Notes under the pieces: generated by a model
Databases searched by the model: none
What the model saw: only the letters and a program-made list of their open reading frames with translations
What the model was told of the DNA's origin: nothing
In this document: positions 9,001 through 16,839 of the stretch, one piece after another
How positions within the stretch are numbered: position 1 is the first letter of the stretch
Layout of the letters: every line of letters starts with the position of its first letter
Program-made: the position numbers and the translations under genes
Assembly (NCBI RefSeq): GCF_031458255.1
Contig: NZ_JAVDYC010000001.1
Span: forward strand, 6,705,001 to 6,769,000
DNA from: Catenuloplanes niger
GTDB taxonomy: Bacteria; Actinomycetota; Actinomycetes; Mycobacteriales; Micromonosporaceae
Length of the DNA stretch: 64,000 nt
Reading direction: 5' to 3'

Positions 9001-9751
9001 GGAATGGCTGGCCCAGGCCTGCTGCGACCTCGCGCGCTGGGACGAGTACGGCCCGCGGGCGTCGGCGTTCGGCGGCGGGCGGCTCACCCCGCACCGCTAC
9101 CAGACCGTCGCGGCGCTGCTCAGCGGCTCGGTGATCGCGCTGCCCGCGGTGGACCTCGAGACGCTCGGCGGCGGCCCCGGATTCCACGATCACGTGCTCA
9201 TCCACTACTTCTACCGGCTGCTGCTCGGGCAGCCGGCGGACATCGCGGCGTGGCGGCGGGGCGAGCCGGGGCTCACCGAGTCCGCCTCGGACCTGATCGG
9301 CAGCAACCGGGCCGTCGCCGACCTGTTCCCGGTCGACGAGGTGCGCCGGGCCCTGGTCTGGGTCGCGGCCGGCTGCCCCGGCGACACGATCACGCTGCGG
9401 AACCCGGTCCCCGGCGTCGGCACGTCGCTGTCCCGCCGGCGGATCAGCGACTCGCCGGAGACGCTGCGGAACCTGCGCGGCGACAATCCCGAGCTGCGCG
9501 CCGCGGTCCGCGGGGCACTCGGCGAGATCGCGGTCGCGGACGCCGCCGAGGCGCCCGACGCCGACCTGCTCGCCCGGATCGACGTCGCCGGCGACCTCGG
9601 CGACCATCTCGACCGGGCGGCCGCCCGACATCCCGGCGCGACGCGGCTGCACCGGGTGCGCGACGCGTTCCACCGGTGGGACCGGGCCAACGACGCGGTG
9701 CTCGACGCCGTCATCCGCGACGCCGAGGCCGGCTGGCCGCGGCGGACCTGA
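6017..9751 (+). CDS. STAND-type (NACHT/AAA-like) regulatory NTPase
   Basis: 1244 aa, cytoplasmic. An N-terminal helical domain (1-150) is followed by a repetitive Pro/Ser/Ala/Arg/Asp linker (about 155-300), then a P-loop ATPase: Walker A GIGGAGKST (G399-T407), Walker B VLLILDTFEE (D525), and a sensor-like VILSGRADV strand. After it come a winged-helix-like segment and a second charged linker (about residues 800-910). The C-terminal 330 residues are helical and unrecognised. The architecture fits STAND switches that sense a trigger and activate an effector. ATG overlaps the stop of the protease gene upstream, so the proteases are likely the effectors. The function in the cell is inferred. Confidence 0.75.
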   Translation: MTSPQDAALAAIRQMWEGRSAAERSAFTAALEPRPPAADQDLQDQITRVRWRGALSGGVDPAALVTGLDPADAARVLDLLVPEFDRSHVDDAWRWTMRSGPRRDALHALADSPHALTEAITDAVRVPTDDAGYYLRLLAARSTGLGDLPADGPTARPTTLPDRPSGPARPDRPSGAALPDRSADSVLPDRSAGSAFPGRSAGSALPDRPSDAAASDRVAGPGGPAGHDRAAGRDRPAGSARAAGRDGAAGRDGAAGRDGAGGRDRAAGPGRAAVPPGRAAGPAVPAARTGAPDGEGLAALDAARLLAAIAATGTPPPDRPVDTRTALQALAWAEPLGGLAGDLAEARRRVRVEAVVESYGALLGNGFFGREAELSRLRDFATAPVPADAAPVPLLPVVGIGGAGKSTALAAFVEPYLREILRPDSTGPVVIVIDFDRVQFRIDAELELSFEVSRQLGNAHPVAAADFSALRYQVRQERAGTAAARYTGSLAAGEGAGDAPAFERDASLAVRLHELDTRPVLLILDTFEEWQRDRPDPARPRLHDNDPEARILRWIVRLRDVMGLHGLRVILSGRADVAINAADVTDRVETEEAICLADLAPEAAAELLAAHGVPVEQALDLAGLVGGNPLTLRVAARFFAHLPPGERADFVARTGAALDGELRREVLYARFLGHIADPRVRRLAHPGLVLRRVTAGLIRHVLAPYCGLGPLTDADAAELLERLADEVWLVKRDGAELRHLPDVRRAMLHLMATDPAHRDALPAIHRAAASWYRGRSGEEAAVEALYHDLMLRLDDDTARGLSERRPARPRPPVPPAGSPGVPQPSPPGGTGPARDPVEPSGPRAAPARRRRGWRPAWPWGRRARDGSGRWPGPAPEAGPTDSAEPVEPHEPVRRPGDGAGRDRPADPLDPADPHLAGRLLALGDAVDELPPATAAEVRVLRGETPPLAEALLLRDPAWVRWLDRRGRFLVDNDAAAEALELLDARPAPRTGLAEPEWLAQACCDLARWDEYGPRASAFGGGRLTPHRYQTVAALLSGSVIALPAVDLETLGGGPGFHDHVLIHYFYRLLLGQPADIAAWRRGEPGLTESASDLIGSNRAVADLFPVDEVRRALVWVAAGCPGDTITLRNPVPGVGTSLSRRRISDSPETLRNLRGDNPELRAAVRGALGEIAVADAAEAPDADLLARIDVAGDLGDHLDRAAARHPGATRLHRVRDAFHRWDRANDAVLDAVIRDAEAGWPRRT
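6494..6655 (+). repeat. six tandem 27-bp repeats inside the STAND NTPase gene
   Basis: Units begin at 6494, 6521, 6548, 6575, 6602 and 6629, exactly 27 bp apart. Each encodes nine residues of the form (L/R/F)P(D/G)R(P/S)(S/A)(G/D)xA. The period keeps the reading frame, so copy number can vary without breaking the protein. Confidence 0.85.
6740..6811 (+). repeat. four tandem 18-bp repeats inside the STAND NTPase gene
   Basis: Four near-identical units of GCCGCGGGCCGTGATGGT type start at 6740, 6758, 6776 and 6794 and encode repeats of AAGRDG. They lie about 85 bp after the 27-bp array, in the same disordered linker. Confidence 0.8.
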
Positions 9752-9796
9752 AGCGGGCCGGCGGTCCCGGGACGCGGGTGACCGTGGACGGATCGC

Positions 9797-10207
9797 TCAG
9801 GGGCGGCGGCGGAGCGTGGCGAGCGTGATCGCGGTGAACAGCAGGGCGACCACGGCCGTGCCGATCAGCAGCGCGGTGACGGACGCGTGGCCGGTGGCGG
9901 GAACCTCCACGTCGGCCATCCGCACCGCGGGTGCCGGGGGCGCGGCGCAGACGACCGCGCCCGGGACGGCCGCGTCACCGCCACCGGCCGGTGCCGTCGG
10001 GCAGAGGTGCGGTTCCGGCGTCGCCACCGCGGCCGGGCCGGCGCCGAGACCGCCGGTGCCGGAGTAGACCGGGTCCTGCCAGCAGGCGAGGAAGCCCAGC
10101 ACGCCCAGCGTCAGCAGGATCGCCCAGCGGACGACGCGGCGGCGCGTGAGGAAGCCGCCGGCCTCCGGGCTGGAGGCCGGCGTCGCGGGCGGGCGTCGCG
10201 GGCTCAC
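9797..10207 (-). CDS. small two-helix membrane protein, unknown function
   Basis: 136 aa from a GTG. A short Arg-rich cytoplasmic start precedes a first membrane helix (WAILLTLGVLGFLACW, about 28-43). A roughly 65-residue exported loop with three Cys follows, then a second helix (about 108-130) ending in basic LRRRP. No family is recognised. It starts six bases after the stop of the 930-aa lectin/zincin-like gene on the same strand and is probably cotranscribed with it. It converges on the STAND gene, with 45 nt between the stops. Confidence 0.6.
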   Translation of the reverse strand: MSPRRPPATPASSPEAGGFLTRRRVVRWAILLTLGVLGFLACWQDPVYSGTGGLGAGPAAVATPEPHLCPTAPAGGGDAAVPGAVVCAAPPAPAVRMADVEVPATGHASVTALLIGTAVVALLFTAITLATLRRRP

Positions 10208-10213
10208 GGACGG

Positions 10214-13006
10214 CTACCCGGGGAGCGCGGTCCAGGACTGGTGGAGCAGGCCCTCCGGGTTCTGCAGGGAGAGCACGCGCGCGCCGCCGTACCGTTGCTC
10301 GCCCAGGCCGGCCACCAGGTTGGCGCCGGCCGCGCGGAGCGTGAAGCCGTTGTCGGTGGGCAGGACGACCCAGTGCTGTTCATCGGCCGCCTCCTTGCAG
10401 GTGACCTGGACGAGGGGGACTCCGGCGGCGAGCTCGCCGTCCAGCGGGACCACGCACTTCTCCGTGACCCTGGAGATCAGCTGGAACGCGTTGCCGACCC
10501 GGCGCAGGCTCCACTGCTGCTGGGTGACGCCTTCGGCGCGCTGGGCCACGATCGGCGTGGACTCGTTGGAGCGGGCGCCGTAGAGGTGCGCGGCACCGCC
10601 GGTGAGCGCGTTGTTGAGCTGGAACCAGCCCTCCATGATCGGACGGGCCGCCGGTGAGGTCTTGGCCGCGAGCGCGTCGGTGAACCGCTCGCCGTCGTTG
10701 GTCAGCACCTGGATGCTGTACTCCGTGCCGGGTGTCAGGCCGATGATCCGGGCCCGGGTGGCCGCGGTGACGCCGATGATCTGCCCGTTGACCGCCACCG
10801 TGTAGTGCACCGCGTCCGCGGACGCGTTCCAGCTGACCCGGGTGGACGTGCTCGTGGTGTCCCGGATCTTCAGGAAGCCGGGCGGTGGTGGCGCGCCGAT
10901 CGGCGGTTCGCTGGCCAGGCCCGGCTCGGCCGGCGGCGGTGCCGGCAGGGACGGCGTCGGCGAGGCCGCGGACGCCGTGACCGACGGGCTGGGCGAGGCC
11001 GGCGCGCCGGCGCCCTGGCCACCGGCCGGCGCCTGCCCGGCGGCCGGCGTCTTGTCGTCGTCGCCGCCGGTGTCCTCCGGGTCCTCGGGATCCTCCGGGT
11101 CGTCCTCACCGCTGGTCGGCGTGGGCGAGGCCGGTGCCGGCGTGGGTGACGCCGTGGGTGCGAGGGACCGCCGGGGCGACGGCGACGGGTTGCCGCGCGG
11201 CGGCGCGACGGTATCGGCCGGACGCTGGGGGGCGGGATCGGCGGCCGGCGCGGCCTCGCGGATCAGGAACTCGCTGTTCGCCAGGTTCCAGTTCTGCGTG
11301 AGGTAGCTGCCCGGCTCCGGGTCGGTGTTGAAGTAGTCGTCGCCGCCGCAGTCGAGCAGCGCCTCGCCGGACGGGCTCCCGCAGTCGACCCGGACCTCCT
11401 CGCCGCTCTCGTCCGGGTAGCACATCAGGTCGTGGTCGTCGACGCAGTGGCCCAGGCCGCTGCTGTTCGGCGCGCCGTCCGCGACGCCGCCGAGCGTGTG
11501 CACGAGCTGGTGCGTGGCCATCGGCGCGGACCAGCAGCCGGCGTCGACGCGCGCGTAGGACGGGCCGCCGTTGTTCAGGTTGCCGGCGTCCGCCCGCGGG
11601 TCCCGGATGACCGTGCCGATGCCGCAGTAGACGTTCGTGTCCGCGAAGATCAGATATTTCCGGTCGGTACGGTCGTAGCCGAGCGCGCGCAGGCCGGCGA
11701 GCGTCACGTCGAAGCTGTCCAGCCGGTCCGCGGGCAGCTGCACCTCGGTCACGTCGACGCGGCAGTCCGGCGTGGTCACGTAGCGCACATGGCGGATGCC
11801 GCCGGTGCGGGCCGCGCTGGCGGCGAAGATCTCGTCGACCTCGGCGGCCCAGCGGCGGATCGACGGCAGGTAGCGGCTGAACCGGCTGACCGCGTCCGTC
11901 GGGTACGCGTACAGCACCTGCACCCGCTTGCCCTGGTAGCCGTCGCCCTCGCAGGCCACGCCGTCCTCGCCCATGGTGAACGCGTCGTCGCCGCTGGCCG
12001 GGTCCGGCACCAGCGCGGGCATCGAGCTGGCCGGGACGACCGCGCCCTCGTCGCGCACCACGTCCGCGTCGTCCGGCACGCCGCGGGTGTCCTTGACCGG
12101 CTCGACCAGCGGGGGCACGCCCTCCGCGATCGGGGCCACGTCCTGGGTGACCTTGAACGTCGGCGGTGCCGGGTCCGGGCCGTACGAGCAGACGCCCTCG
12201 GAGTCGTTGATCTCGTAGGCACCGATGCAGAGCGAGTTGCGGCTGGCCGGGGTGAGCCCGTCGTAGACCAGGCCGTCCTCCGGCTGGCTGGCCGGCAGCG
12301 CCGCGATCGGCACCAGGCCGGGCAGCGAGCTGATGCCGGGCGTCCACTGGGTGAGCAGCGCGGGCAGGACCAGCAGCAGGACGCCGAGCACCACGGCACC
12401 GGTGGCCAGGTTGATCCGGCGCGGGAAGCGCACGGTCGCGGGCAGGTCCCGCGCGGCCGACGTGCGCCGGACGACCTCGCCGTGCCGTTTCGCGGCCCGG
12501 GGCGAGGCCGGTGGCTCGACCGGCGCCGGGACGCGTCCACCGCGGTCCCGCCGGATCGCCTGGACGCGCATCAGCTGGGTCCGGCTGGCCCACGCCGGCA
12601 GTTCCTGGGCACGGCGGCGGGCACCCTCACGCCGTACCGCGGACGGGGTGCGGGGTTCCGTGGGTTCGGCCGGCGCGGACGCGGTGGTCAGCCGGCCGCG
12701 CAGCGACGTGATCGCCGGGACGGCCCGCGCGGTGACGATCTCGCGCACCCGGTCCCAGCGCGCCACGACGCCGTCCGGCCGGGCGATGCCGGACCGGCGG
12801 GCGACGGTGGACAGGCGGGTGATCCCGGTGAGCCGGGCGATCCCGGACAGGCGCGCGAGTCCGGAGGAGAGACCGGTCCGCCGCGGCTCGGGAGCCCCCG
12901 CGCGGCGGTGCCGTGCGGAGGTCGAGGCGAACGAGGCCGGAAGATCCCGGATGAAGGAGCGCGTTGTGGCCGTTCGCCGCCGTGGAAGCTCGCGGTGCGA
13001 CGACAC
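10214..13006 (-). CDS. membrane-anchored zincin-like protein with FN3 and ricin-type lectin domains
   Basis: 930 aa. GTG at 13006 is chosen because GGAGGT lies nine bases upstream; the frame is open further but without a ribosome site. A basic cytoplasmic N-terminus of about 190 residues, rich in RLSGIARLTGI-like repeats, leads to one membrane helix (VLGVLLLVLPALL). The exported part contains a zincin-like domain: HQLVHTLGGV (H499, Q500, H503) followed by GLGHC and DDHDLMCY. A Pro/Ser/Thr-rich linker, a fibronectin type III domain (VSWNASADAVHYTVAVNG) and a C-terminal ricin-B-like beta-trefoil with QQQWSL and QHWVVL motifs complete it. Gln500 replaces the catalytic Glu of HExxH, so it may bind rather than cleave. 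Confidence 0.7.
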   Translation of the reverse strand: MSSHRELPRRRTATTRSFIRDLPASFASTSARHRRAGAPEPRRTGLSSGLARLSGIARLTGITRLSTVARRSGIARPDGVVARWDRVREIVTARAVPAITSLRGRLTTASAPAEPTEPRTPSAVRREGARRRAQELPAWASRTQLMRVQAIRRDRGGRVPAPVEPPASPRAAKRHGEVVRRTSAARDLPATVRFPRRINLATGAVVLGVLLLVLPALLTQWTPGISSLPGLVPIAALPASQPEDGLVYDGLTPASRNSLCIGAYEINDSEGVCSYGPDPAPPTFKVTQDVAPIAEGVPPLVEPVKDTRGVPDDADVVRDEGAVVPASSMPALVPDPASGDDAFTMGEDGVACEGDGYQGKRVQVLYAYPTDAVSRFSRYLPSIRRWAAEVDEIFAASAARTGGIRHVRYVTTPDCRVDVTEVQLPADRLDSFDVTLAGLRALGYDRTDRKYLIFADTNVYCGIGTVIRDPRADAGNLNNGGPSYARVDAGCWSAPMATHQLVHTLGGVADGAPNSSGLGHCVDDHDLMCYPDESGEEVRVDCGSPSGEALLDCGGDDYFNTDPEPGSYLTQNWNLANSEFLIREAAPAADPAPQRPADTVAPPRGNPSPSPRRSLAPTASPTPAPASPTPTSGEDDPEDPEDPEDTGGDDDKTPAAGQAPAGGQGAGAPASPSPSVTASAASPTPSLPAPPPAEPGLASEPPIGAPPPPGFLKIRDTTSTSTRVSWNASADAVHYTVAVNGQIIGVTAATRARIIGLTPGTEYSIQVLTNDGERFTDALAAKTSPAARPIMEGWFQLNNALTGGAAHLYGARSNESTPIVAQRAEGVTQQQWSLRRVGNAFQLISRVTEKCVVPLDGELAAGVPLVQVTCKEAADEQHWVVLPTDNGFTLRAAGANLVAGLGEQRYGGARVLSLQNPEGLLHQSWTALPG

Positions 13007-13237
13007 GCGTGTGATACCTCCGCATGGTGGGCGTGCGGCGGGGTGAGGGTTTGGGGGACCGCACCCCGCCGCACGCGGGTTACACCGGACCGGGGTGTGG
13101 GGACGACTTGCGGGCGGTGGTCCGACGTAACCGGATGGGATCGGGTTGAAGACTGCCACCTGGCAGATGGCTGTGGGAATGGGCTTAAGGCGAAACTAAG
13201 CAAAGTTTGGGAATCGGATCGTTGGGTGGCCTTCGCA

Positions 13238-14674
13238 TCACTCGGCGTTATCCCGTGGGCGGGGCCACCGGGGTCGTCCCGGCTCGCCCGCCAGGCGTCC
13301 GACCAGGCCGAACCGGCTGGCCTGTTTCGGTTTCGCCTCCGCGTCGCCGAACAGCAGGACCACGCTGGCGCCGCCGAGCGAGGACCGCGCGATGCTGACC
13401 GAGCCGCCGGTGGCGAGCGTGGCCCGTTTCGCGATGTCCAGCCCGAGCCCGGTGGAACCGCGGTCGGACGCGCCACGCTGCAGCGCCCGTTCCGGGTCCG
13501 GGATGCCGGTGCCCGCGTCGTCGACCCGGATCGCGATCCAGCCGTCCCGCCGGGACACGCCGATCTCGAACGCGGTGCCCTGCGCGGTGTAGCGGAACAC
13601 GTTGCCCAGCACCGCGTCCAGCGCGGCGGCCAGCTCGGAGCGGGGCACCTGCACCGGGATGCGGGTCTGCGCGCCGAGCACCCGGTACGGGCGGTTCTGG
13701 TCGCCGGCCAGCGCGGACCAGAACGTCATCCGTTCCCGGACCACCTCGCTGGCGTCGCAGCCGCCGTCCTCCGGCGGTGGGGCGCCGCGGTCCGCGACCG
13801 CGCGCCGGGTGGTGGTGATCAGCGCGTCCACCTCGCCCTCCAGCGTCACGATGGCCTGCCGGATGCGCCGGATGGTGCGCCGCCGGTCCAGCTCCGCCGC
13901 GGAGAAGTCGCCGACGCTGGTGTCGTCGGGGTCGAGCGCCTCCGCGTCCAGCCGCAGCACGGTCAGCGGGGTGCGCAGCCGGTGCGACAGGTCCGCCACC
14001 ATCTCCCGTTCGTTGGTGCGCGAGGTGACCAGCCGGTCCGCCATCCGGTTGAACGCGTAGCCGGCCTCGGCCAGCTCGCGCGGGCCGGTCGGCTGGATGC
14101 GCACGCCGAGGTCGCCGTCGCCGACCGCCATCGCGGCCCGGACCAGCGACTTCGCGGAGCCGACCGTTCGGCCGGCCAGCCGGTCGACGACGAACACGCT
14201 GGCGCCGACCAGGCCGAGCGCGATCAGGGCGAGCGTCCACCAGATCGCGGGGACGCCGTCGTTGAGCGCGTGGTCCGGCACGAACACCTCGACGACCGCG
14301 GTGCTCTCGCCGACGATCACCGGTTCCAGCCGCAGCGCGCCGCCGGCCACGTCGACCACGAGCGGGCGGCCGCCGTCGACCGTGCGCTCCAGGTCGGCAT
14401 CGGAGGCGCGGCCGGTCGCGGACTCGTTGGAGAGCCCGAGCACCACCGGTGTGTCGGTCAGCGGGCCGCTGCCGGCCGCCTCGATCGCGCGCTGCACGCC
14501 CGCCTCGTCGGCCTGCGCGGCCAGCGCGCCGGCGACGATCGCACTGCGCCGGCCGGCCTCGGTCAGCGCGCGTTCCCGTGCGTCCTCCCGGACCTGGATC
14601 GCGAGGGGGATCACGAAGACCAGCGCGGCCACCGCGGTCATCGCCGCGCTGACGTACGCCAGTCCCGCCCTCAG
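13238..14674 (-). CDS. two-component sensor histidine kinase
   Basis: About 478 aa. Two membrane helices flank an extracytoplasmic sensor domain of about 130 residues, followed by HAMP (AKSLVRAAMAVGDGDLGVRI), a HisKA box ([16 protein letters not shown]) and an HATPase_c domain with N box ([10 protein letters not shown]), DDAGTGIPD and GLGLDIAKR. The start is uncertain: no ATG, GTG or TTG lies just after the regulator stop. A CTG at 14674 would overlap that stop, and ATG 14641 would fall inside the first helix. The cognate regulator lies directly upstream. It is a close paralogue of the kinase at 21259-22680. Confidence 0.85.
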   Translation of the reverse strand: MRAGLAYVSAAMTAVAALVFVIPLAIQVREDARERALTEAGRRSAIVAGALAAQADEAGVQRAIEAAGSGPLTDTPVVLGLSNESATGRASDADLERTVDGGRPLVVDVAGGALRLEPVIVGESTAVVEVFVPDHALNDGVPAIWWTLALIALGLVGASVFVVDRLAGRTVGSAKSLVRAAMAVGDGDLGVRIQPTGPRELAEAGYAFNRMADRLVTSRTNEREMVADLSHRLRTPLTVLRLDAEALDPDDTSVGDFSAAELDRRRTIRRIRQAIVTLEGEVDALITTTRRAVADRGAPPPEDGGCDASEVVRERMTFWSALAGDQNRPYRVLGAQTRIPVQVPRSELAAALDAVLGNVFRYTAQGTAFEIGVSRRDGWIAIRVDDAGTGIPDPERALQRGASDRGSTGLGLDIAKRATLATGGSVSIARSSLGGASVVLLFGDAEAKPKQASRFGLVGRLAGEPGRPRWPRPRDNAE

Positions 14675-15360
14675 TCCGGTGCCACCAACCGGAATCCGAC
14701 CCCCCGCACGGTGCGCAGGTAGCGCGGTTTCGCCGCGGACTCGCCCAGCTTGCGGCGGAGCCAGTACAGGTGCACGTCGATCGTCTGGTCCTCGCCGACC
14801 GATGGCTGTCGCCATACCTCCTCCAACAGCTCCCGGCGGGACACCACGCGACCCGGGCGGGCGGCGAGGTAAGCGAGCAGGTCGAACTCCTTGCGGGTCA
14901 ACGCGAGCGGCGCGCCGTCGAGCTGCGCGGAGCGCTCGCCGACGTCGACCCGCAGGCCGCCGACCTGGTGCACGGCCGGCTGGGCGGTGCGGGTGGCGCG
15001 CCCGGCGCGGCGCAGCACGGTGGTGATGCGCGCGTCCAGGTGGGCGCCGGTGAACGGCTTGACCATGTAGTCGTCGGCGCCGGAGCGCAGCAGCCGGACG
15101 ATCGACTGCTCGTCGTCCCGCGCGGTGGCGATGATGATCGGCACGTCCGTGATGCCGCGCAGCATCCGCAACGCGTCCGCGCCGTCCAGGTCGGGGAGTC
15201 CGAGGTCGAGCACGACCAGGTCGGGGGTCTCCGCGGCGACCCGGCGCAACGCTTCCAGCGCCGTGCCGACGGCATGGACGGCATGCCCACGATCGGCGAG
15301 GCTGCGCAACATCGCACCCCGCACGACGTGGTCGTCCTCGACGAGCAACACCGTGGCCAT
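14671..15360 (-). CDS. OmpR/PhoB-family response regulator
   Basis: 229 aa. The receiver domain has acidic pair D9/D10, phosphoacceptor D52 in VVLDLGLPD, T79 and K101 (VKPF). The C-terminal winged helix carries LTRKEFDLLAYLAARPGRVVSR and ends YLRTVRGVGFRLV, classic for OmpR-type DNA binding. It is the first gene of a regulator-kinase pair on the minus strand, divergent from the LPMO gene. The 327-bp divergent interval contains GTTGTGGG (15411-15418) and its complement CCCACAAC (15452-15459), a possible regulator site. Confidence 0.9.
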   Translation of the reverse strand: MATVLLVEDDHVVRGAMLRSLADRGHAVHAVGTALEALRRVAAETPDLVVLDLGLPDLDGADALRMLRGITDVPIIIATARDDEQSIVRLLRSGADDYMVKPFTGAHLDARITTVLRRAGRATRTAQPAVHQVGGLRVDVGERSAQLDGAPLALTRKEFDLLAYLAARPGRVVSRRELLEEVWRQPSVGEDQTIDVHLYWLRRKLGESAAKPRYLRTVRGVGFRLVAPD

Positions 15361-15673
15361 GCGAAGAACGTACTTGGCGTGGCAAGCGCGACGGAGTCTG
15401 GGGCATCGATGTTGTGGGATGAGTCAGGAAATATCGGGCTATAAAGACCGACCCACAACCCTTCGGCGGTACGGAATTCAGCCGCTCGCCCGAGGCCGGC
15501 GCGCCGAACGGCGTACCCCCGCCGCCGGCCCGGCCGGCCTGACCTCTTCGCGGGTTTGACAGTCCTGATCGAGATGTGTGAATCTCTGTCGCGGAGCCGA
15601 TTTTCGCAGGGCAAGACGCGCGCCGGAGCACGGGCAGCTCACACGCCGCGCCGCACTCGTCCCTCTTCCTGCC

Positions 15674-15687
15674 TTGGAGCGCTCCGC
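15674..15687. promoter_or_regulatory. CebR-like (LacI-family) operator over the LPMO ribosome binding site
   Basis: TTGGAGCGCTCCGC contains the perfect palindrome GGAGCGCTCC and matches 11 of 14 positions of the Streptomyces CebR box TGGGAGCGCTCCCA (remembered consensus). It covers the Shine-Dalgarno GGAG and ends at the base before the ATG. Confidence 0.5.
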
Positions 15688-16779
15688 ATGCATTCTGCTC
15701 TGTCCCGAAACCTCCTTCTCCGCGCGCTGGCCGTGGTGGCCGCCGCGATCGTCGTGGTCACCGCCGGCTGGGCGGTGCCGGCCCGGGCGCACGGCAACAT
15801 CCAGGACCCGCCGTCACGCAACTTCTCCTGCTGGGAGCGGTGGGGCGGCGACTTCCAGAACCCGGCCATGGCCACCGAGGACCCGATGTGCTGGCAGGCC
15901 TGGCAGGCCGACCCGAACGCGATGTGGAACTGGAACGGCCTGTTCCGCGAGGGTGTGGCCGGCAACCACCAGGCCGCCATCCCGGACGGCCAGCTGTGCA
16001 GCGCGGGCCGGTCGAACAGCGGCCGCTACGACGCGCTCGACGCGGTCGGCGACTGGTCGGCCACCACGGTGTCGAACTCGTTCACCGCGCACGTCTTCGA
16101 CCAGGCCAGCCACGGCGCCGACTACATCCGGGTCTACGTGACCGAGCAGGGGTACGACCCGACGACGCAGCCGCTCGGCTGGGGCGACCTGGAGCTGGTC
16201 AAGGAGATCGGTGACACGCCGGCCGCGCGGTGGGACCAGGTCGCCGGCGGCGTCGCGCTGGACATCCCGGTCGACGCGCCCGGGCGCACCGGCCGGCACG
16301 TGGTCTACACGATCTGGCAGGCCAGCCACCTCGACCAGTCCTACTACTGGTGCAGCGACGTGAACTTCGGCGGCACCGGGAACCCGACGCCGACCGCGAC
16401 CGCCACCTCGTCGCCGACCCCGGCGCCGTCCGTGACCGGCTCGCCGACCTCGTCGCCGACACCGTCCCCGACCGGCGGTGCCGCGGGCTGCTCGGTGACC
16501 TACTCCACCGCGTCCACCTGGTCCGGCGGCTACCAGGGCGACGTCAAGGTCACCGCGGGCGGCGCCGCGATCAAGGGCTGGCGGGTCACCTGGACGCTGC
16601 CCGGCGGCCAGGCCATCAGCCAGTCGTGGAACGCGACCGTCACCACCAGCGGCTCCGCGGCCACCGCGACGAACGCCGGCTACAACGGCGCGCTGGACGC
16701 GGGCGCGAGCACGTCGTTCGGCTTCATCGCCACCGGCACCCCGGGGGCGATCGCGCCGACCTGCACCGCGACGGTCTGA
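15688..16779 (+). CDS. AA10 lytic polysaccharide monooxygenase with CBM2
   Basis: 363 aa secreted copper enzyme that oxidatively cleaves cellulose or chitin. A signal peptide (residues 1-34) ends ARA, so the mature protein begins with H35, the N-terminal copper-brace histidine; the second is H142 in DQASHGADY. SYYWCSDVNF supplies the aromatic axial position (F227). A Pro/Thr/Ser linker (about 235-270) leads to a C-terminal CBM2 (GCSVTYSTASTWSGG...WRVTW...FGFIATG). Layout and motifs match cellulose-active actinobacterial LPMOs. ATG 15688 has GGAG nine bases upstream; the in-frame extension to 15556 would bury the signal peptide. TTGACA at 15556-15561 may be a -35 element. A CebR-like box suggests control by cello-oligosaccharides. 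Confidence 0.9.
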   Translation: MHSALSRNLLLRALAVVAAAIVVVTAGWAVPARAHGNIQDPPSRNFSCWERWGGDFQNPAMATEDPMCWQAWQADPNAMWNWNGLFREGVAGNHQAAIPDGQLCSAGRSNSGRYDALDAVGDWSATTVSNSFTAHVFDQASHGADYIRVYVTEQGYDPTTQPLGWGDLELVKEIGDTPAARWDQVAGGVALDIPVDAPGRTGRHVVYTIWQASHLDQSYYWCSDVNFGGTGNPTPTATATSSPTPAPSVTGSPTSSPTPSPTGGAAGCSVTYSTASTWSGGYQGDVKVTAGGAAIKGWRVTWTLPGGQAISQSWNATVTTSGSAATATNAGYNGALDAGASTSFGFIATGTPGAIAPTCTATV

Positions 16780-16797
16780 TCCGGGCGACCGGTCATG

Positions 16798-16828
16798 TGC
16801 GACCGCGCGGATCATCCGCGCGGTCGCA
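16798..16828. terminator. perfect 15-bp hairpin after the LPMO gene
   Basis: TGCGACCGCGCGGAT (16798-16812) and its exact complement (16814-16828) are separated by one base. No T-tract follows; A/T-rich TATATAAA lies next to it. It lies 18 bp after the LPMO stop and only 11 bp before the aldo/keto reductase start, so it could also affect initiation there. Confidence 0.65.
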
Positions 16829-16839
16829 TATATAAAGGC

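Noticed and set aside
5966-9673. A 1235-codon minus-strand frame opposite the STAND NTPase
   Set aside because: Arg/Pro/Gly-rich composition without domains, the usual shadow in very high-GC genes.
14813-14815. ATG directly after GGAGGT as the start of the kinase at 13238
   Set aside because: The Shine-Dalgarno is only one base from the ATG, and the start would add about 47 residues translated from within the regulator's DNA-binding domain.
13238-15631. A 797-codon minus-strand frame spanning the kinase and the response regulator
   Set aside because: The upstream half is the regulator read in the wrong frame; the kinase begins only near 14674-14641.
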